A stretch of DNA of 64,000 nucleotides, from positions 310,001-374,000 of the forward strand of contig NZ_JOFQ01000006.1 of assembly GCF_000718305.1 (NCBI RefSeq), given 5' to 3'. The notes under the pieces were generated by a model. It did not search any database. It worked only from the letters and a program-made list of their open reading frames with translations, and was not told the DNA's origin. This document shows positions 8,279 through 17,104 of the stretch, one piece after another (the first letter of the stretch is position 1; every line of letters begins with the position of its first letter). Source of the DNA: Streptomyces niger (GTDB lineage Bacteria > Actinomycetota > Actinomycetes > Streptomycetales > Streptomycetaceae). Position numbers and translations under genes: made by a program.

Positions 8279-9301
8279 TCAGGCCGCCGGCCGCCGCTGG
8301 AGCACCAGCTCCCGCAGCACGTCCTCCATCGTGACCAGCCCCGCCAGCCGCCCGTCGTCGCCGATCACGGCGGCGAGGTGGGTGCGCGAGCCGCGCATCG
8401 CGGTCAGCACGTCGTCCAGCGGCGTCGCAGCCCGCACCCGGGCGATCGGCCGCATCGAGGACACCTGGAACGGCAGGTCCCGCGGCATCGCGTCCAGCGC
8501 GTCCTTCACGTGCAGGTAGCCCAGGATGCGGCGGGAGTCGTCGACGACGGGGAAGCGGGAGAAGCCCGACCGCGCGGCCAGGTCCTCCAGGCTCTCGGGC
8601 GTGACGCCCAGCCGGGCGTAGACCACCTTCTCCAGCGGCAGGACCACGTCGCGGACCGGGCGGCGGCCCAGCTCCAGCGCGTCCCGAAGCCGCTCGGCAC
8701 CCCGGTCGTCCAGCAGCCCGGCGTCGGAGGAGTCCTCCACCATCTTGGCCAGCTGGGCGTCGGAGAAGGTCGCGGCGACCTCGTCCTTGGCCTCCACCCG
8801 CAACAGCTTCAGCAGCCCGTTCGCGAACGAGTTGACCGTGAAGATCACCGGGCGCAGCGCCCGCGCCATCGCCACCAGCGGCGGCCCCAGCAGCAGCGCG
8901 CTGCGCACCGGCTCCGCCAGCGCCACGTTCTTCGGCACCATCTCGCCGAAGAGCATGTGCAGATACGTCGCCAGGGCCAGTGCGATCACGAAGGAGACCG
9001 GGTGGACCAGCGCCTCGGGCACGCCCGTGACGTGGAACAGCGGCTCCAGCAGGTGGGCGATGGCCGGCTCGGCGACCGCGCCCAGCACCAGCGTGCACAG
9101 CGTGATGCCCAGCTGCGCCGCCGCCATCAGCGCGGAGACGTGCTGCAGACCCCATATGACGCTGCGCGCCCGGCGGTCGCCCTGTTCGGCGTACGGCTCG
9201 ATCTGGCTGCGGCGCACCGAGATCAGCGCGAACTCGGCGCCCACGAAGAAGGCGTTGACGACCAGCGTGAGCAGGCCGATGAAGAGCTGCAACGCGGTCA
9301 T
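8279..9301 (-). CDS. CNNM/CBS domain membrane protein (CorC/HlyC 'hemolysin' family)
   Basis: 340 residues from ATG 9301. An N-terminal CNNM (DUF21) domain of about 190 residues has four hydrophobic segments (LFIGLLTLVVNAFFVGAEFA, LMAAAQLGITLCTLVLGAVA and others) and is followed by a pair of CBS domains (about 215-335, SRFPVVDDSRRILGYLHVKD). No C-terminal CorC_HlyC domain, unlike the upstream neighbour. Such proteins are magnesium/cobalt transporters or efflux regulators rather than haemolysins. ATG overlaps the TGA of the preceding gene (ATGA), so translation is coupled and the two probably act together. Confidence 0.9.
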   Translation of the reverse strand: MTALQLFIGLLTLVVNAFFVGAEFALISVRRSQIEPYAEQGDRRARSVIWGLQHVSALMAAAQLGITLCTLVLGAVAEPAIAHLLEPLFHVTGVPEALVHPVSFVIALALATYLHMLFGEMVPKNVALAEPVRSALLLGPPLVAMARALRPVIFTVNSFANGLLKLLRVEAKDEVAATFSDAQLAKMVEDSSDAGLLDDRGAERLRDALELGRRPVRDVVLPLEKVVYARLGVTPESLEDLAARSGFSRFPVVDDSRRILGYLHVKDALDAMPRDLPFQVSSMRPIARVRAATPLDDVLTAMRGSRTHLAAVIGDDGRLAGLVTMEDVLRELVLQRRPAA

Positions 9302-10647
9302 CGGGCGGCCTCCTCGTGCGTGCGCGCGTCGTCCTCGTCACCGGCGGCGGGGGCGTGCAGCAGCACGCGCGCCGCGCGGTGGCCCGACGCGTCGACGACC
9401 TCCATCCGCCACCCGGCGACGGTCAGCCCGTCGCCCTGCTCCGGGATCCGGCCCAGCTCCGTGGCGATCAGCCCCGCCAGCGTCTCGTACGGGCCCTCCG
9501 GCATCCGCAGGCCGATCCGCTCCAGCTGGTCGGCGCGGGCCGCGCCGTCCGCGTCGTACAGCGTGCGGCCGTCCTCGTCCACGCCGGCCGGTGCCAGGTC
9601 GGGGGTCTCCTGGGGGTCGTGCTCGTCGACGACCTCGCCGACGACCTCCTCGACGATGTCCTCCAGCGTCGCGACGCCGGCGGTGCCGCCGTACTCGTCG
9701 ATCACCACGGCCATCGTCCGCTTGCCGGACAGCCGGTCCAGCAGCTCGTTGACCGGCAGCGTCTCCGGTACCAGCAGCGGTTCGCGGAGCATGTCGGCGA
9801 TGGGGTGCCGGGGCCGGCGCGCGGCCGGTATCGCGAGCACGTCCTTGATGTGTGCGACGCCGACGATGCTGTCCAGGCTGGAGCGGTAGACGGGGAAGCG
9901 GGACAGGCCGGTGGCGCGGGTGGCGTTGGCCACGTCCTCGGCCGTGCACTGCACGTCCAGCGCCGTGACCTGCACCCGCGGGGTCATGACGTTCTCCGCC
10001 GTCAGGTCGGCGAGGTTGAGCGTGCGGACGAACAGCTCGGCCGTGTCCGGCTCCAGCGCGCCCTCCTTGGCGGAGTGCCGCGCGAGCGCCATCAGCTCCT
10101 GCGGCCCGCGCGCGGACGCCAGCTCCTCGGCCGGCTCCAGGCCCATCCGGCGCACCACGCGGTTGGCGGTGTTGTTGAGGTGGCCGATCAGCGGCTTGAA
10201 GGCGTGACTGAAGCCGCGCTGGAGGGTGGCCACCCGCTTGGCGATGGGCAGCGGGCTGGAGATCGCCCAGTTCTTCGGCACCAGCTCGCCGATGACCATC
10301 AGCACGATCGTGGAGACGGCCGTACCGAGGACCAGCGCGATGCTCTCGCCCGCCGAGCGCGACAGCCCCATGGCCTCCAGGGGGCCGGCGAGCAGCGCGG
10401 CGATGGAGGACTTGGCCAGCATGCCGATGATCAGGCCGGTGACCGTGATGCCCAGCTGGGCACCGGAGAGCTGGAAGGTCAGGCCGCGTACGGCCTTCAG
10501 GGCGCTGTCCGCGCCGCGCTCGCCGCGCTCGGCGGCCCGTTCCAGGTCGCTGCGCTCGACGGTCGTCAGCGAGAACTCGGCCGCGACGAAGACGCCGCAG
10601 GCCAGGGTCAGCAGGAGCGCCACGGCCAGCAGAAGCAGCTCGGTCAT
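9298..10647 (-). CDS. CNNM/CBS/CorC_HlyC domain membrane protein
   Basis: 449 residues from ATG 10647 (MTELLLLAVALLLTLACGVF). Domain order: CNNM membrane domain (residues 1-200, four hydrophobic segments, GELVPKNWA), CBS pair (about 215-340, NVMTPRVQVTALD, SRFPVYRSS, VVIDEYGGTAGVATLEDIVEE) and a C-terminal CorC_HlyC domain (about 355-435). The Bateman/CNNM family is linked to Mg2+ and Co2+ homeostasis. First gene of a two-gene overlapping unit with 8279-9301. The upstream region carries four tandem CGACT[A/G] hexamers at 10699-10722, of unknown meaning. Confidence 0.92.
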   Translation of the reverse strand: MTELLLLAVALLLTLACGVFVAAEFSLTTVERSDLERAAERGERGADSALKAVRGLTFQLSGAQLGITVTGLIIGMLAKSSIAALLAGPLEAMGLSRSAGESIALVLGTAVSTIVLMVIGELVPKNWAISSPLPIAKRVATLQRGFSHAFKPLIGHLNNTANRVVRRMGLEPAEELASARGPQELMALARHSAKEGALEPDTAELFVRTLNLADLTAENVMTPRVQVTALDVQCTAEDVANATRATGLSRFPVYRSSLDSIVGVAHIKDVLAIPAARRPRHPIADMLREPLLVPETLPVNELLDRLSGKRTMAVVIDEYGGTAGVATLEDIVEEVVGEVVDEHDPQETPDLAPAGVDEDGRTLYDADGAARADQLERIGLRMPEGPYETLAGLIATELGRIPEQGDGLTVAGWRMEVVDASGHRAARVLLHAPAAGDEDDARTHEEAAR

Positions 10648-10698
10648 CGGATCACCTCCGTCCCATGGTCGGGCAGGGCCGGGAGGGTCGCGCGGTGT

Positions 10699-10722
10699 CG
10701 ACTACGACTGCGACTGCGACTA
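10699..10722. repeat. Four tandem hexamers CGACT(A/G) upstream of the CNNM operon
   Basis: CGACTA, CGACTG, CGACTG, CGACTA in direct succession, 52-75 bp before the start of the CNNM gene. Nothing else is visible in the gap 10648-10873 except an AT-rich stretch near 10826 (CAAAAAAGG). Confidence 0.6.
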
Positions 10723-10873
10723 GGGGGGTCGCCCATGGCCGGACGCTCACACCTTTCTTCGGGGGAGTGGCTGCGGATTCCGTGTATCCAGCAGCCGAGG
10801 GACTATCCATAGTAAAGGGTCGGCAAAAAAGGTCGGCCGGTCATCTCTTCGACGGGACCGCGCGGGCGGGGTG

Positions 10874-11791
10874 CTACCGGGGTGCGGGCCGCCCCATGAA
10901 CCCCCGGCGCTCCAGGGGCGGCAGCCCCAGGCGGTCGCGGGTGGACTCGTCGAAGTCGTCGAGGAAGCCGTGCAGCGTCTCGGCGAGACGGTCCAGCGAC
11001 TCGACGGCGTACAGGACCGGCTGGTACCCGGCGACCTGGTACGGGCGGGACGCGATGTCGGCGAGGTCCCAGGCCCGGATGTCGGCCCGGTCGAAGCGTC
11101 GTAGTTCCCCGTACGACGACAGCAGCGCGGCGCCGTACGCCTTCGGCCGCCCGCCCTCGTGGGCGACGCCGTACTCCAGTGTGTACCAGTACACCCGGCT
11201 GATCAGGTCGAGCGCGTCGTCGGACGTGACACGGGCCGCGGCCCGGCCCACCGTGCGGTACAGCTCGGCGAACCATGGATCGCACAGATGCGTGCCGTGC
11301 CCGAGCATGTCGTGGAGGACGTCGGGCTCGAAGGTGTAGAGCGGCATCGCCGGATGCCGTACGTACTGCACGGCGTGGAAGTAGCCGTCGGCCATCGAAC
11401 CGAGGAACCGGGCGTTGGGCACGATGCCCCCGGCCAAGGTGAACCGGAAGCCCGTCAGCTCGTGCAGCCGGTCGCCGACCTCCGCGTGCTGGGGGACGTG
11501 CCCCTCCGGCACGGGCGTCCGCTTCCGGGCCTCGGCCACCGCCTCGCACACCCGCCCCCGCTGCGCGTCGGCCAGCGCGGCGAGCACGGTGCGCCAGGTC
11601 GCGTGCTCCTCCTCGGTGTACTCCACGAGCGGGGAGGGCGCGCCGACCCGGTGTCCCGTCGCGAGGGCCGCGATGCGGTCCCGCCGCCGGACGTACGCGC
11701 GGTCGGCGTGCCCCGGGTGCTCCTCCGCCCTGCCCAGCCGGCCGTCGGGGGTCACCGGCGTCTGCGCCATCACATCGGTCATGCACAGCAT
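10874..11791 (-). CDS. Biopterin-dependent aromatic amino acid hydroxylase (phenylalanine 4-monooxygenase-like)
   Basis: 305 residues from ATG 11791; ATGs at 11782 and 11770 are alternatives. The iron site of the aromatic amino acid hydroxylases is present: EPDVLHDMLGHGTHL supplies both histidines and YWYTLEYGVA the glutamate. The usual PEPDxxHDxxGHxP motif is modified, with Thr where most members have Pro. Members hydroxylate Phe (or Tyr/Trp) with tetrahydropterin and O2; in streptomycetes they serve catabolism or secondary metabolism. It stands alone, with no pterin recycling genes nearby. Specificity for Phe is a family default, not shown by the sequence. Confidence 0.85.
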   Translation of the reverse strand: MLCMTDVMAQTPVTPDGRLGRAEEHPGHADRAYVRRRDRIAALATGHRVGAPSPLVEYTEEEHATWRTVLAALADAQRGRVCEAVAEARKRTPVPEGHVPQHAEVGDRLHELTGFRFTLAGGIVPNARFLGSMADGYFHAVQYVRHPAMPLYTFEPDVLHDMLGHGTHLCDPWFAELYRTVGRAAARVTSDDALDLISRVYWYTLEYGVAHEGGRPKAYGAALLSSYGELRRFDRADIRAWDLADIASRPYQVAGYQPVLYAVESLDRLAETLHGFLDDFDESTRDRLGLPPLERRGFMGRPAPR

Positions 11792-11851
11792 CGTCGGCCG
11801 GAACGGCGGTTCCGCACCGGGCGACGCGCCGCGCTCCCCGGACCGTCCGCC

Positions 11852-12331
11852 CTACGCCTCGACCCCGTCCCGCACTGCGGAGTCCGGCGTGCCGGCGCTC
11901 GCCCGCGGGCCCTCCAGGTGCCGCACCCAGCGGCTCCACTGCGGCTCCGGCGCGTACCCGGACGCCTGCCACGCGTGGTGCGCGAGGGCGTTGCGGTCGA
12001 GGACCATCGCGTCGGCGCGCCGCCCGCCCAACGCCGCGAACCGCTCCTCGGCCGCCGCCAGCAGGGCACGCGCGATGCCCTGCCGCCGCCGCTCCGGGTG
12101 CACCGCCAACCGGTACAGATGGCAGCGCCAGCCGTCGAACCCCGCGATCACCGTGCCGACCAGTTCGCCGTCCCGCTCGGCGAGCAGCAGCGCCTCGGGG
12201 TCGCGGTCGACGAGCCGGGCCACGCCGTCCCGGTCGTCGCTGATGCTGGTGCCCTCGGCGGCCCGCTTCCAGAAGGCGAGGACGCCGTCGAGCTCTGCGG
12301 GCAGGGCGGCACGGATACGAAGATCACTCAT
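11852..12331 (-). CDS. GNAT family N-acetyltransferase
   Basis: 159 residues from ATG 12331 (MSDLRIRAALPAELDGV). GNAT fold with the acetyl-CoA motif A (LYRLAVHPERRRQGIARALLAAAEE, Q/RxxGxG/A type) at about residues 70-95 and LLAERDGELVGTVI before it. Substrate unknown. The ATG overlaps the TGA of the upstream 86-codon frame (12328-12331, ATGA), so its translation is probably coupled to it, and both follow the F420-type monooxygenase gene. Confidence 0.85.
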   Translation of the reverse strand: MSDLRIRAALPAELDGVLAFWKRAAEGTSISDDRDGVARLVDRDPEALLLAERDGELVGTVIAGFDGWRCHLYRLAVHPERRRQGIARALLAAAEERFAALGGRRADAMVLDRNALAHHAWQASGYAPEPQWSRWVRHLEGPRASAGTPDSAVRDGVEA

Positions 12332-12588
12332 GTCTGCATCCCACCATCGGTCGACGCCCCCGGGCCACCCGGTTCCACCAGGCGGGACGGCCGCCCGCGC
12401 ACCGGTCCTGCCGGCGCGCCCACCCGCCAACGCTCCTGCACGAACTCGTGGTTGAGGGCCTGCAGAATGGCGGTGCAGGTCGCGAGCTGCTCGGCGTGCT
12501 CCTCGACACCGTCGTCCGCTCCGTCCCCGTGCCGGCGCTCGTACGGCACATCGGCCCCGCGGTGTGGTGGCCCGGCCGGCCGCGCCAC
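12328..12588 (-). CDS. Small hypothetical protein, translationally coupled to a GNAT gene
   Basis: 86 residues from GTG 12588; a GTG inside the frame (VPYERRHGDG) is another possible start. Central segment GVEEHAEQLATCTAILQALNHEF could form an amphipathic helix; the ends are Pro/Arg/Gly rich. No family recognised. Evidence for being real: it fits exactly between the stop of the F420 gene (12631) and the start of the GNAT gene, ending in an ATGA overlap. Its upstream ribosome site is weak. Confidence 0.5.
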   Translation of the reverse strand: MARPAGPPHRGADVPYERRHGDGADDGVEEHAEQLATCTAILQALNHEFVQERWRVGAPAGPVRGRPSRLVEPGGPGASTDGGMQT

Positions 12589-12630
12589 GAAGCCCCGGCC
12601 GGCGTCCCCGAACGAGGCCGCTGACCGGCC

Positions 12631-13521
12631 TCAGGTGCCTCGCAGCTCCTCGATGACCGGCGCGAACGTCTCCATGGCCGCGTCCAGGACGGTGATGTAG
12701 GAGAAGCCGTACCGCTCCCGGCGCTCGCGGAGCTGGTCGGCCAGCTGCCGGACCGTGCCGAACAGCAGGGTCGGGACGTCCAGCAGCTGCTCCTCGTCCA
12801 GGTTGTCGAAGCGCGCGGCGAACCCGCGGGCCGTCGCCCGCCGGTCATTGGTGAGCACCACCTGCTGGACCAGCATGTTCAGCTCGGCCGGTGCCGTACG
12901 GCCCGCCGCCGCCTCCCGGTACGTGGCGACCGTCGCGTCCAGGTCCTCGGCGGAGGCCAGCTCCAGCGTGCCCGCCGGCTTACCCGGCGCCTGCCGGCCG
13001 CCCTGGAACGCCGCGATCTCCGCGTGCTGCGCCGTCAGCCGCATCATCCGCCGGCCGTTGCCGCCGATCAGCAACGGCGGCCGGGGCGTCTGCACGGCGT
13101 GCGGCACGTGCTCCGGATCGGCCAGCAGCCGGTCCAGCTCCCCGATCGTGCGGGCCAGGTGGTCGACGCGCTGCCCGGGGCTGCCCCAGGGGAGACCGGC
13201 GGACTCGTGCTCGGCCTGTACGTACCCGGTGCCCAGGCCCAGTTCGAGTCGGCCGCCGGTGAGCGCGTCGGTGGTGGCCACCTCGCGGGCCAGCAGCGCC
13301 GGGTTCCAGAAACCGGTGTTCAGTACGAAGGTGCCCACCCGCGGCCGCTCGGTGGCCTCGGCCGCCGCCACCAGCGCGGGGAACGGCGCGGGCATGCCCA
13401 GGTGGTCGGGGACGAGCAGGACGTCGTAGCCGATCGACTCGGCCTGTCGGCACCGCTTCCGCCACTCGTCGGCGGAGGCGATCGCGAGGGTGTTGACGCC
13501 GAAGCGGAACGGTCGGGACAT
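12631..13521 (-). CDS. LLM class F420-dependent oxidoreductase (TIGR03621-like)
   Basis: 296 residues from ATG 13521, with AGGAGG 5 nt upstream. Luciferase-like (beta/alpha)8 barrel: FRFGVNTLAIASADEWRKRCRQAESIGYDVLLVPDHLG at the start, GRLELGLGTGYVQAEHESAGLPWGSPGQRVDHL in the middle and PPLLIGGNGRRMMRLTAQHAEIAAF. The pattern resembles the F420-dependent branch of the family common in actinomycetes; reduced F420 as cofactor is inferred. First gene of a likely three-gene unit with the 86-residue protein and a GNAT enzyme. Substrate unknown. Confidence 0.88.
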   Translation of the reverse strand: MSRPFRFGVNTLAIASADEWRKRCRQAESIGYDVLLVPDHLGMPAPFPALVAAAEATERPRVGTFVLNTGFWNPALLAREVATTDALTGGRLELGLGTGYVQAEHESAGLPWGSPGQRVDHLARTIGELDRLLADPEHVPHAVQTPRPPLLIGGNGRRMMRLTAQHAEIAAFQGGRQAPGKPAGTLELASAEDLDATVATYREAAAGRTAPAELNMLVQQVVLTNDRRATARGFAARFDNLDEEQLLDVPTLLFGTVRQLADQLRERRERYGFSYITVLDAAMETFAPVIEELRGT

Positions 13522-13775
13522 CAGGCCTCCTGGTGTCTTCTGTTGTCGCGGTGTTCTGTCGTCGGCGGGCCGCGTACGCGCACCGGGCCGAGGGCCGCGC
13601 GTGCCCGCCGTCACAGTGCCAGATAGGACAGCGCCATCGGCACCATTCACAATTCCCGGATGGTGTCGCCCCGTTCATCGGGACAGCTGGCCACAGCTGC
13701 CGGCCGCACCGGATCGCGCAGCGTCCGCCGAGACCAGCGAAGGGACGCGAGGCGTGCCGCGTCGGCGGCGCGAGG

Positions 13776-14594
13776 TCACGGGGCGAGGGCGTACTCGGTG
13801 AACCGGCCGCAGGGGCGGAAGCCCAGCCGCCGGTAGACCGGCTCGCCCTCCGCCGACGCCTGCAGGACCGCGGTGCGGTGGCCCCGGGCGCGGGCCGCGT
13901 GGAGGGCCGCGAGGGTGATCGCGCCGCCGTATCCGCGGCGGCGGTGGGTGGCCAGGGTGGCGATGTTGTAGATCCCGGCCACTCCCGCGTGGTGGAACAC
14001 CTCGGCCGCGCAGACCGGGCGGCCCGCCGCGTACCCGACGAGGTAGCGGGCCGGGCAGTCGGCGGCCAGCGCCTGCGGGGCCGCCCGGTCGAAGAAGCGG
14101 CGGACGGTGGCGGCGGGCGGGTCCCAGTTCGCGGCGAGGACCGCGGCGAAGTCGGCGAGTTCCGCGGGCGTGGTCACCGTACGGATGTCCAGGCCGTCCG
14201 CGTGCGGCCGCGGTGGCTCGTCGCGCAGCTCGGCCCACATGGCCGTCTCGTGCTCGGCCGCCGGCAGCCCGGCGGCCGACAGCTGTGTGCCCAGGTCCTC
14301 CGGCGCCGAGTCCGGACCCACCCACCAGGAGAACGGGCGGCCGGTGGCGGCCAGCGTCCGTACCGTCGCGGCGATCCGCGCCGGCGCCGTGCCGGGCCGG
14401 AAGCGGGCGGCGGCGACGATGTTGAAGGTGTCGTCGGGCAGGCCGCTGTCGGCGATCAGCAGGTCCTCGGTCTCGGTGACGGTCGCGCCGGGCAGCCGCC
14501 GGTGCAGGTGGCACGCGTGTTCGGCGAGGTTGTCCATCGTCCTGGCCGGCAGATCGAGTGCCGGGGGAGTGCTCGTCGGGTGCGTCGGGTCCAT
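13776..14594 (-). CDS. GNAT family N-acetyltransferase
   Basis: 272 residues from ATG 14594 ([15 protein letters not shown]); ATG 14609 adds MGSVT. The C-terminal half is a GNAT domain: [33 protein letters not shown] is the acetyl-CoA motif, followed by [16 protein letters not shown]. The N-terminal half is a weaker, GNAT-like repeat with FSWWVGP, as in double-domain members. Substrate unknown. The 5' leader contains a strong hairpin (14620-14651) right before the start codon, which suggests conditional read-through of the kind known for drug-resistance acetyltransferases; that link is inference. Confidence 0.85.
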   Translation of the reverse strand: MDPTHPTSTPPALDLPARTMDNLAEHACHLHRRLPGATVTETEDLLIADSGLPDDTFNIVAAARFRPGTAPARIAATVRTLAATGRPFSWWVGPDSAPEDLGTQLSAAGLPAAEHETAMWAELRDEPPRPHADGLDIRTVTTPAELADFAAVLAANWDPPAATVRRFFDRAAPQALAADCPARYLVGYAAGRPVCAAEVFHHAGVAGIYNIATLATHRRRGYGGAITLAALHAARARGHRTAVLQASAEGEPVYRRLGFRPCGRFTEYALAP

Positions 14595-14619
14595 GGTGAC
14601 CGATCCCATCACGAGAAGA

Positions 14620-14651
14620 GCCCCGACCGGTCGGGGGAGGCCGGTCGGGGC
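14620..14651 (-). terminator. Attenuator-type hairpin in the leader of the GNAT gene
   Basis: GCCCCGACCGG, 10-nt loop, CCGGTCGGGGC: an 11-bp perfect stem. On the minus strand it is followed by TCTTCTCGT, a pyrimidine-rich tail, and then by the GNAT start codons only 11-26 nt later, so it sits in the 5' leader, where it would end transcription before the gene. Upstream in the leader are a short frame beginning [16 protein letters not shown] (from 14803) and a palindrome GTGAG-N4-CTCAC at 14819-14832. Confidence 0.6.
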
Positions 14652-14870
14652 CGTCGAAGGGGGCTGCTGGTGGCGGTCGCCTCTCGGCGAAAGGCTCCGT
14701 GGGGCTTCAGCCGAACGATCTTCCCCACGGGCGATGGGTGAGGCCCGGGGACACTGTCCCACCAGCAGCCGCACAGATGTCAGCAAACGGGGCGGGTCAG
14801 GCATTCCACCGCAAAGAGGTGAGCTGCCTCACAAGAGGGGACGCGCCGAGCGTCACCCCCTCCGAACCGC

Positions 14871-15391
14871 TCAGCGCCCCGCCACGACCTCCTCCGCCAG
14901 CCCGAAGGACAGCGTCATGTCCGCCCCGCCGACCCCGTTGACCACCGTCACACCGGGCTCCGGATCGACCACCGGCTCCGTACGGCCGTCCCGCAGCGAG
15001 GGGTGGAAGCCCGACCAGCGCTCGGTGACGGTGGTGTCCGGGAGCCGCGCGAAGCCGGCCAGGTAGTCCCTGATCGCCGCGTTGATCTCCTCGCTCTCGA
15101 AGCTCTCGAACGGGTCGTGCGTCGTCGCGTACGCATGGCTGTCGCCGATCGTCAGCCGCCCGTCCGCCGTCTGCGACAGCAGGACGTGGATGCCGTTGTC
15201 GCGATGGAAGGGCAGCTCGGCCCGCATCCGGGTGTCCAGCGCCGCGCGCGTCGCCAGGTCATCGAACGCCGCGTAGTGCAACAGCGTCAGCCCGCCGCAC
15301 AGCATCGGCCCCAGCTGCCGGCCGCCCGGCTGCACGCCCGTGCGCAGCATCTGCAGCTTGCAGCGGACCGGCCCGCTGGTCGCGAACACCT
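14871..15391 (-). pseudogene. 3' remnant of a TIGR03364-type FAD-dependent oxidoreductase
   Basis: About 170 codons reading VFATSGPVRCKLQMLRTG, then GGLTLLHYAAFDDL, HVLLSQTADGRLTIGDSHAY and a C-terminal GVGGADMTLSFGLAEEV. This is the second half of a glycine/D-amino-acid oxidase-like (DAO) protein of the type found beside phosphonate catabolism genes. The FAD-binding N-terminal half is absent: at about 15391 the sequence passes directly into the 5' end of a phosphonoacetate hydrolase gene in another frame. No start codon with a ribosome site belongs to it. Non-functional remnant. Confidence 0.75.
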
Positions 15392-15678
15392 CCGCAGATG
15401 CCGTGCACCGCCGGCGGCACCCCGGTCGCGATCGAGAGGTTGTTGGGGTTGGTGAAGGACGGCATCGTGCAGTCCGCGCGCAGCTCGCTGCCGTCCCGCA
15501 GCATCCGCTCCAGGAACGGCATCCGGCCGTCGGCGATGGCCCGCTCGTGACAGGCGGCCTCGCTGCCGTCGATGCACACCACGACCACGGGCCGGGCGGG
15601 CCGGGCGTAGCCGCGGCCGTTGACGGTCAGCCGCTCGGTCCGCGGCCCGCTCTGCCGCTCGGCACCAGCTTCCTTCAT
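15392..15678 (-). pseudogene. phnA: 5' remnant of a phosphonoacetate hydrolase gene
   Basis: From ATG 15678 the frame gives about 95 residues: MKEAGAERQSG, then PVVVVCIDGSEAACHERAI, LRDGSELRADCTMPSFTNPN and NLSIATGVPPAVHGICGG. This matches the start of phosphonoacetate hydrolase, an alkaline-phosphatase-superfamily zinc enzyme (metal ligand Asp in CIDGSE, nucleophile Thr in MPSFTNPN), which splits phosphonoacetate to acetate and phosphate. Homology ends abruptly after HGICG and the next bases belong to the FAD oxidoreductase in a different frame, so three quarters of the gene is deleted. Confidence 0.75.
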
Positions 15679-15880
15679 GTGCGGTTCCACCTCTGAGGAC
15701 GACGTCGGCGGCCGGTCGTGCCGCCCTGCCCACCAGGGAACACCGCCGCGCCCCGGGGCAGAACCACCGGAATTCCTGTACCGCCCATAGCCCGGGACGC
15801 ATGGCCGGTATCCCCGTTGCGCGGCGCCCCGCGCCGGTGTGCGATCGACCTGCCGGCCGTCCGCACGAGGGGGAGTGGTG

Positions 15881-17104
15881 ATGACCGACCAGGAGCCGGG
15901 AGACCCGCCGGACGACGCCACGGTGGGCGTCGTCCTGGCGGGCGGCGGCGCCCGGGGCGCGTACGAGGCCGGCATGCTGGCGACGCTGCTGCCCACGCTC
16001 GCGGAGTTCCGGCAGCGGCCCGAGGCGTTCGTCGGCACCAGCGCCGGAGCGCTCAACGCGGTGCTCTTCGCCTCACTGGCCCACCTGCCCGCGCAGCAGG
16101 CCGCCGACGAAGCGCTGCGGGCCTGGCGGCGGCTGACGAAGGACCAGGTACTCGCGCCCTTCCTGCCCGCCGTGCCGGCGCTGCTGCGGCAGTACCTCGC
16201 CGCGCTGTTCGACCCGGGCCGGCCACCGGTGTCCGGCCTCCTCGACACCCGCCCGCTGCGGGAGACCTTGCGCACGAAGCTGGACTGGCGCCAGCTGCAC
16301 GCCAACATGCTGAGCGGCACGGTGCAAGCCGTCGCGGTGGCCACCACGTCCTGCTCCAGTGGCCGCACGGAGATCTTCGTGGAAGGACCACGCGCCGCCG
16401 ACCTGCCCGAGAGCGACGTCGACCGGGCGGTGGACTACTCCCGTACGGTGCTCACCGAGGAGCACGTCCTGGCGTCCGCCGCCATCCCGGTGGCGTTCCC
16501 GCCCGTGTACCTCGCGGAGGCCGACGGCTGGTACATGGACGGCGGCGTACGGCTCAACGCGCCCATCAAGCCGGTGATTTCGCTCGGTGCCCGCCGCGTC
16601 GTGATCGTCGCCACCACCCCGCTGCGGTACCTGCCCCGCGCCCACGGCCCGGGCGGGCCCGCGCCCGCGGTGGCGGACGTGGTCGCGCAGGTCCTGAACG
16701 GCGTGCTGGCCGACCGGATGATCGAGGACACCCGGACGCTCGGCAAGGTCGACGAGCTGCTGAGGTCCGGAGGCCGGGGCCGCAGCCCCGGCGGGCGGCC
16801 GTACGAGGTCATCGAGTACCTCTTCGGCGGCCCGCCGCCCGGACAGGGCGACCGGCTCGGCGAGCGCGCTGCCTACGTCCTCGACACGTACTTCCGCGGT
16901 ATCCGCCGGCTGTCCGACCTCGACCTGGCCGTGCTGTCCTTCCTGCTGGGACCGGGGCACAGCCGCGGCGAACTGCTCAGCTACCTCCTTTTCCAACCGG
17001 AGTTCATCGACGAGGCGATCCGGCTGGGGCAGCGCGACGCGCAGCTCATTCTCGACACCGTGGGCGACGACCCGAACAAACTGTGGCGCAACGACGCCTG
17101 TTAG
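15881..17104 (+). CDS. Patatin-like phospholipase family protein
   Basis: 407 residues from ATG 15881 (GTG 15878 is directly before it; GAGGGGGAG stands 5-13 bp upstream). Patatin features: oxyanion loop GGGARGAYEAGML near residues 20-32, nucleophile elbow GTSAGALNAVLF (GxSxG, about 53), and the dyad Asp in WYMDGGVRLNAP (about 224). The C-terminal third (DTYFRGIRRLSDLDLAVLSFLLG and after) is helical and typical of the bacterial long patatins. No signal peptide. It hydrolyses acyl ester bonds of lipids. Intact although both neighbours are gene remnants; its last 4 bases overlap the remnant on the other strand. Confidence 0.88.
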   Translation: MTDQEPGDPPDDATVGVVLAGGGARGAYEAGMLATLLPTLAEFRQRPEAFVGTSAGALNAVLFASLAHLPAQQAADEALRAWRRLTKDQVLAPFLPAVPALLRQYLAALFDPGRPPVSGLLDTRPLRETLRTKLDWRQLHANMLSGTVQAVAVATTSCSSGRTEIFVEGPRAADLPESDVDRAVDYSRTVLTEEHVLASAAIPVAFPPVYLAEADGWYMDGGVRLNAPIKPVISLGARRVVIVATTPLRYLPRAHGPGGPAPAVADVVAQVLNGVLADRMIEDTRTLGKVDELLRSGGRGRSPGGRPYEVIEYLFGGPPPGQGDRLGERAAYVLDTYFRGIRRLSDLDLAVLSFLLGPGHSRGELLSYLLFQPEFIDEAIRLGQRDAQLILDTVGDDPNKLWRNDAC

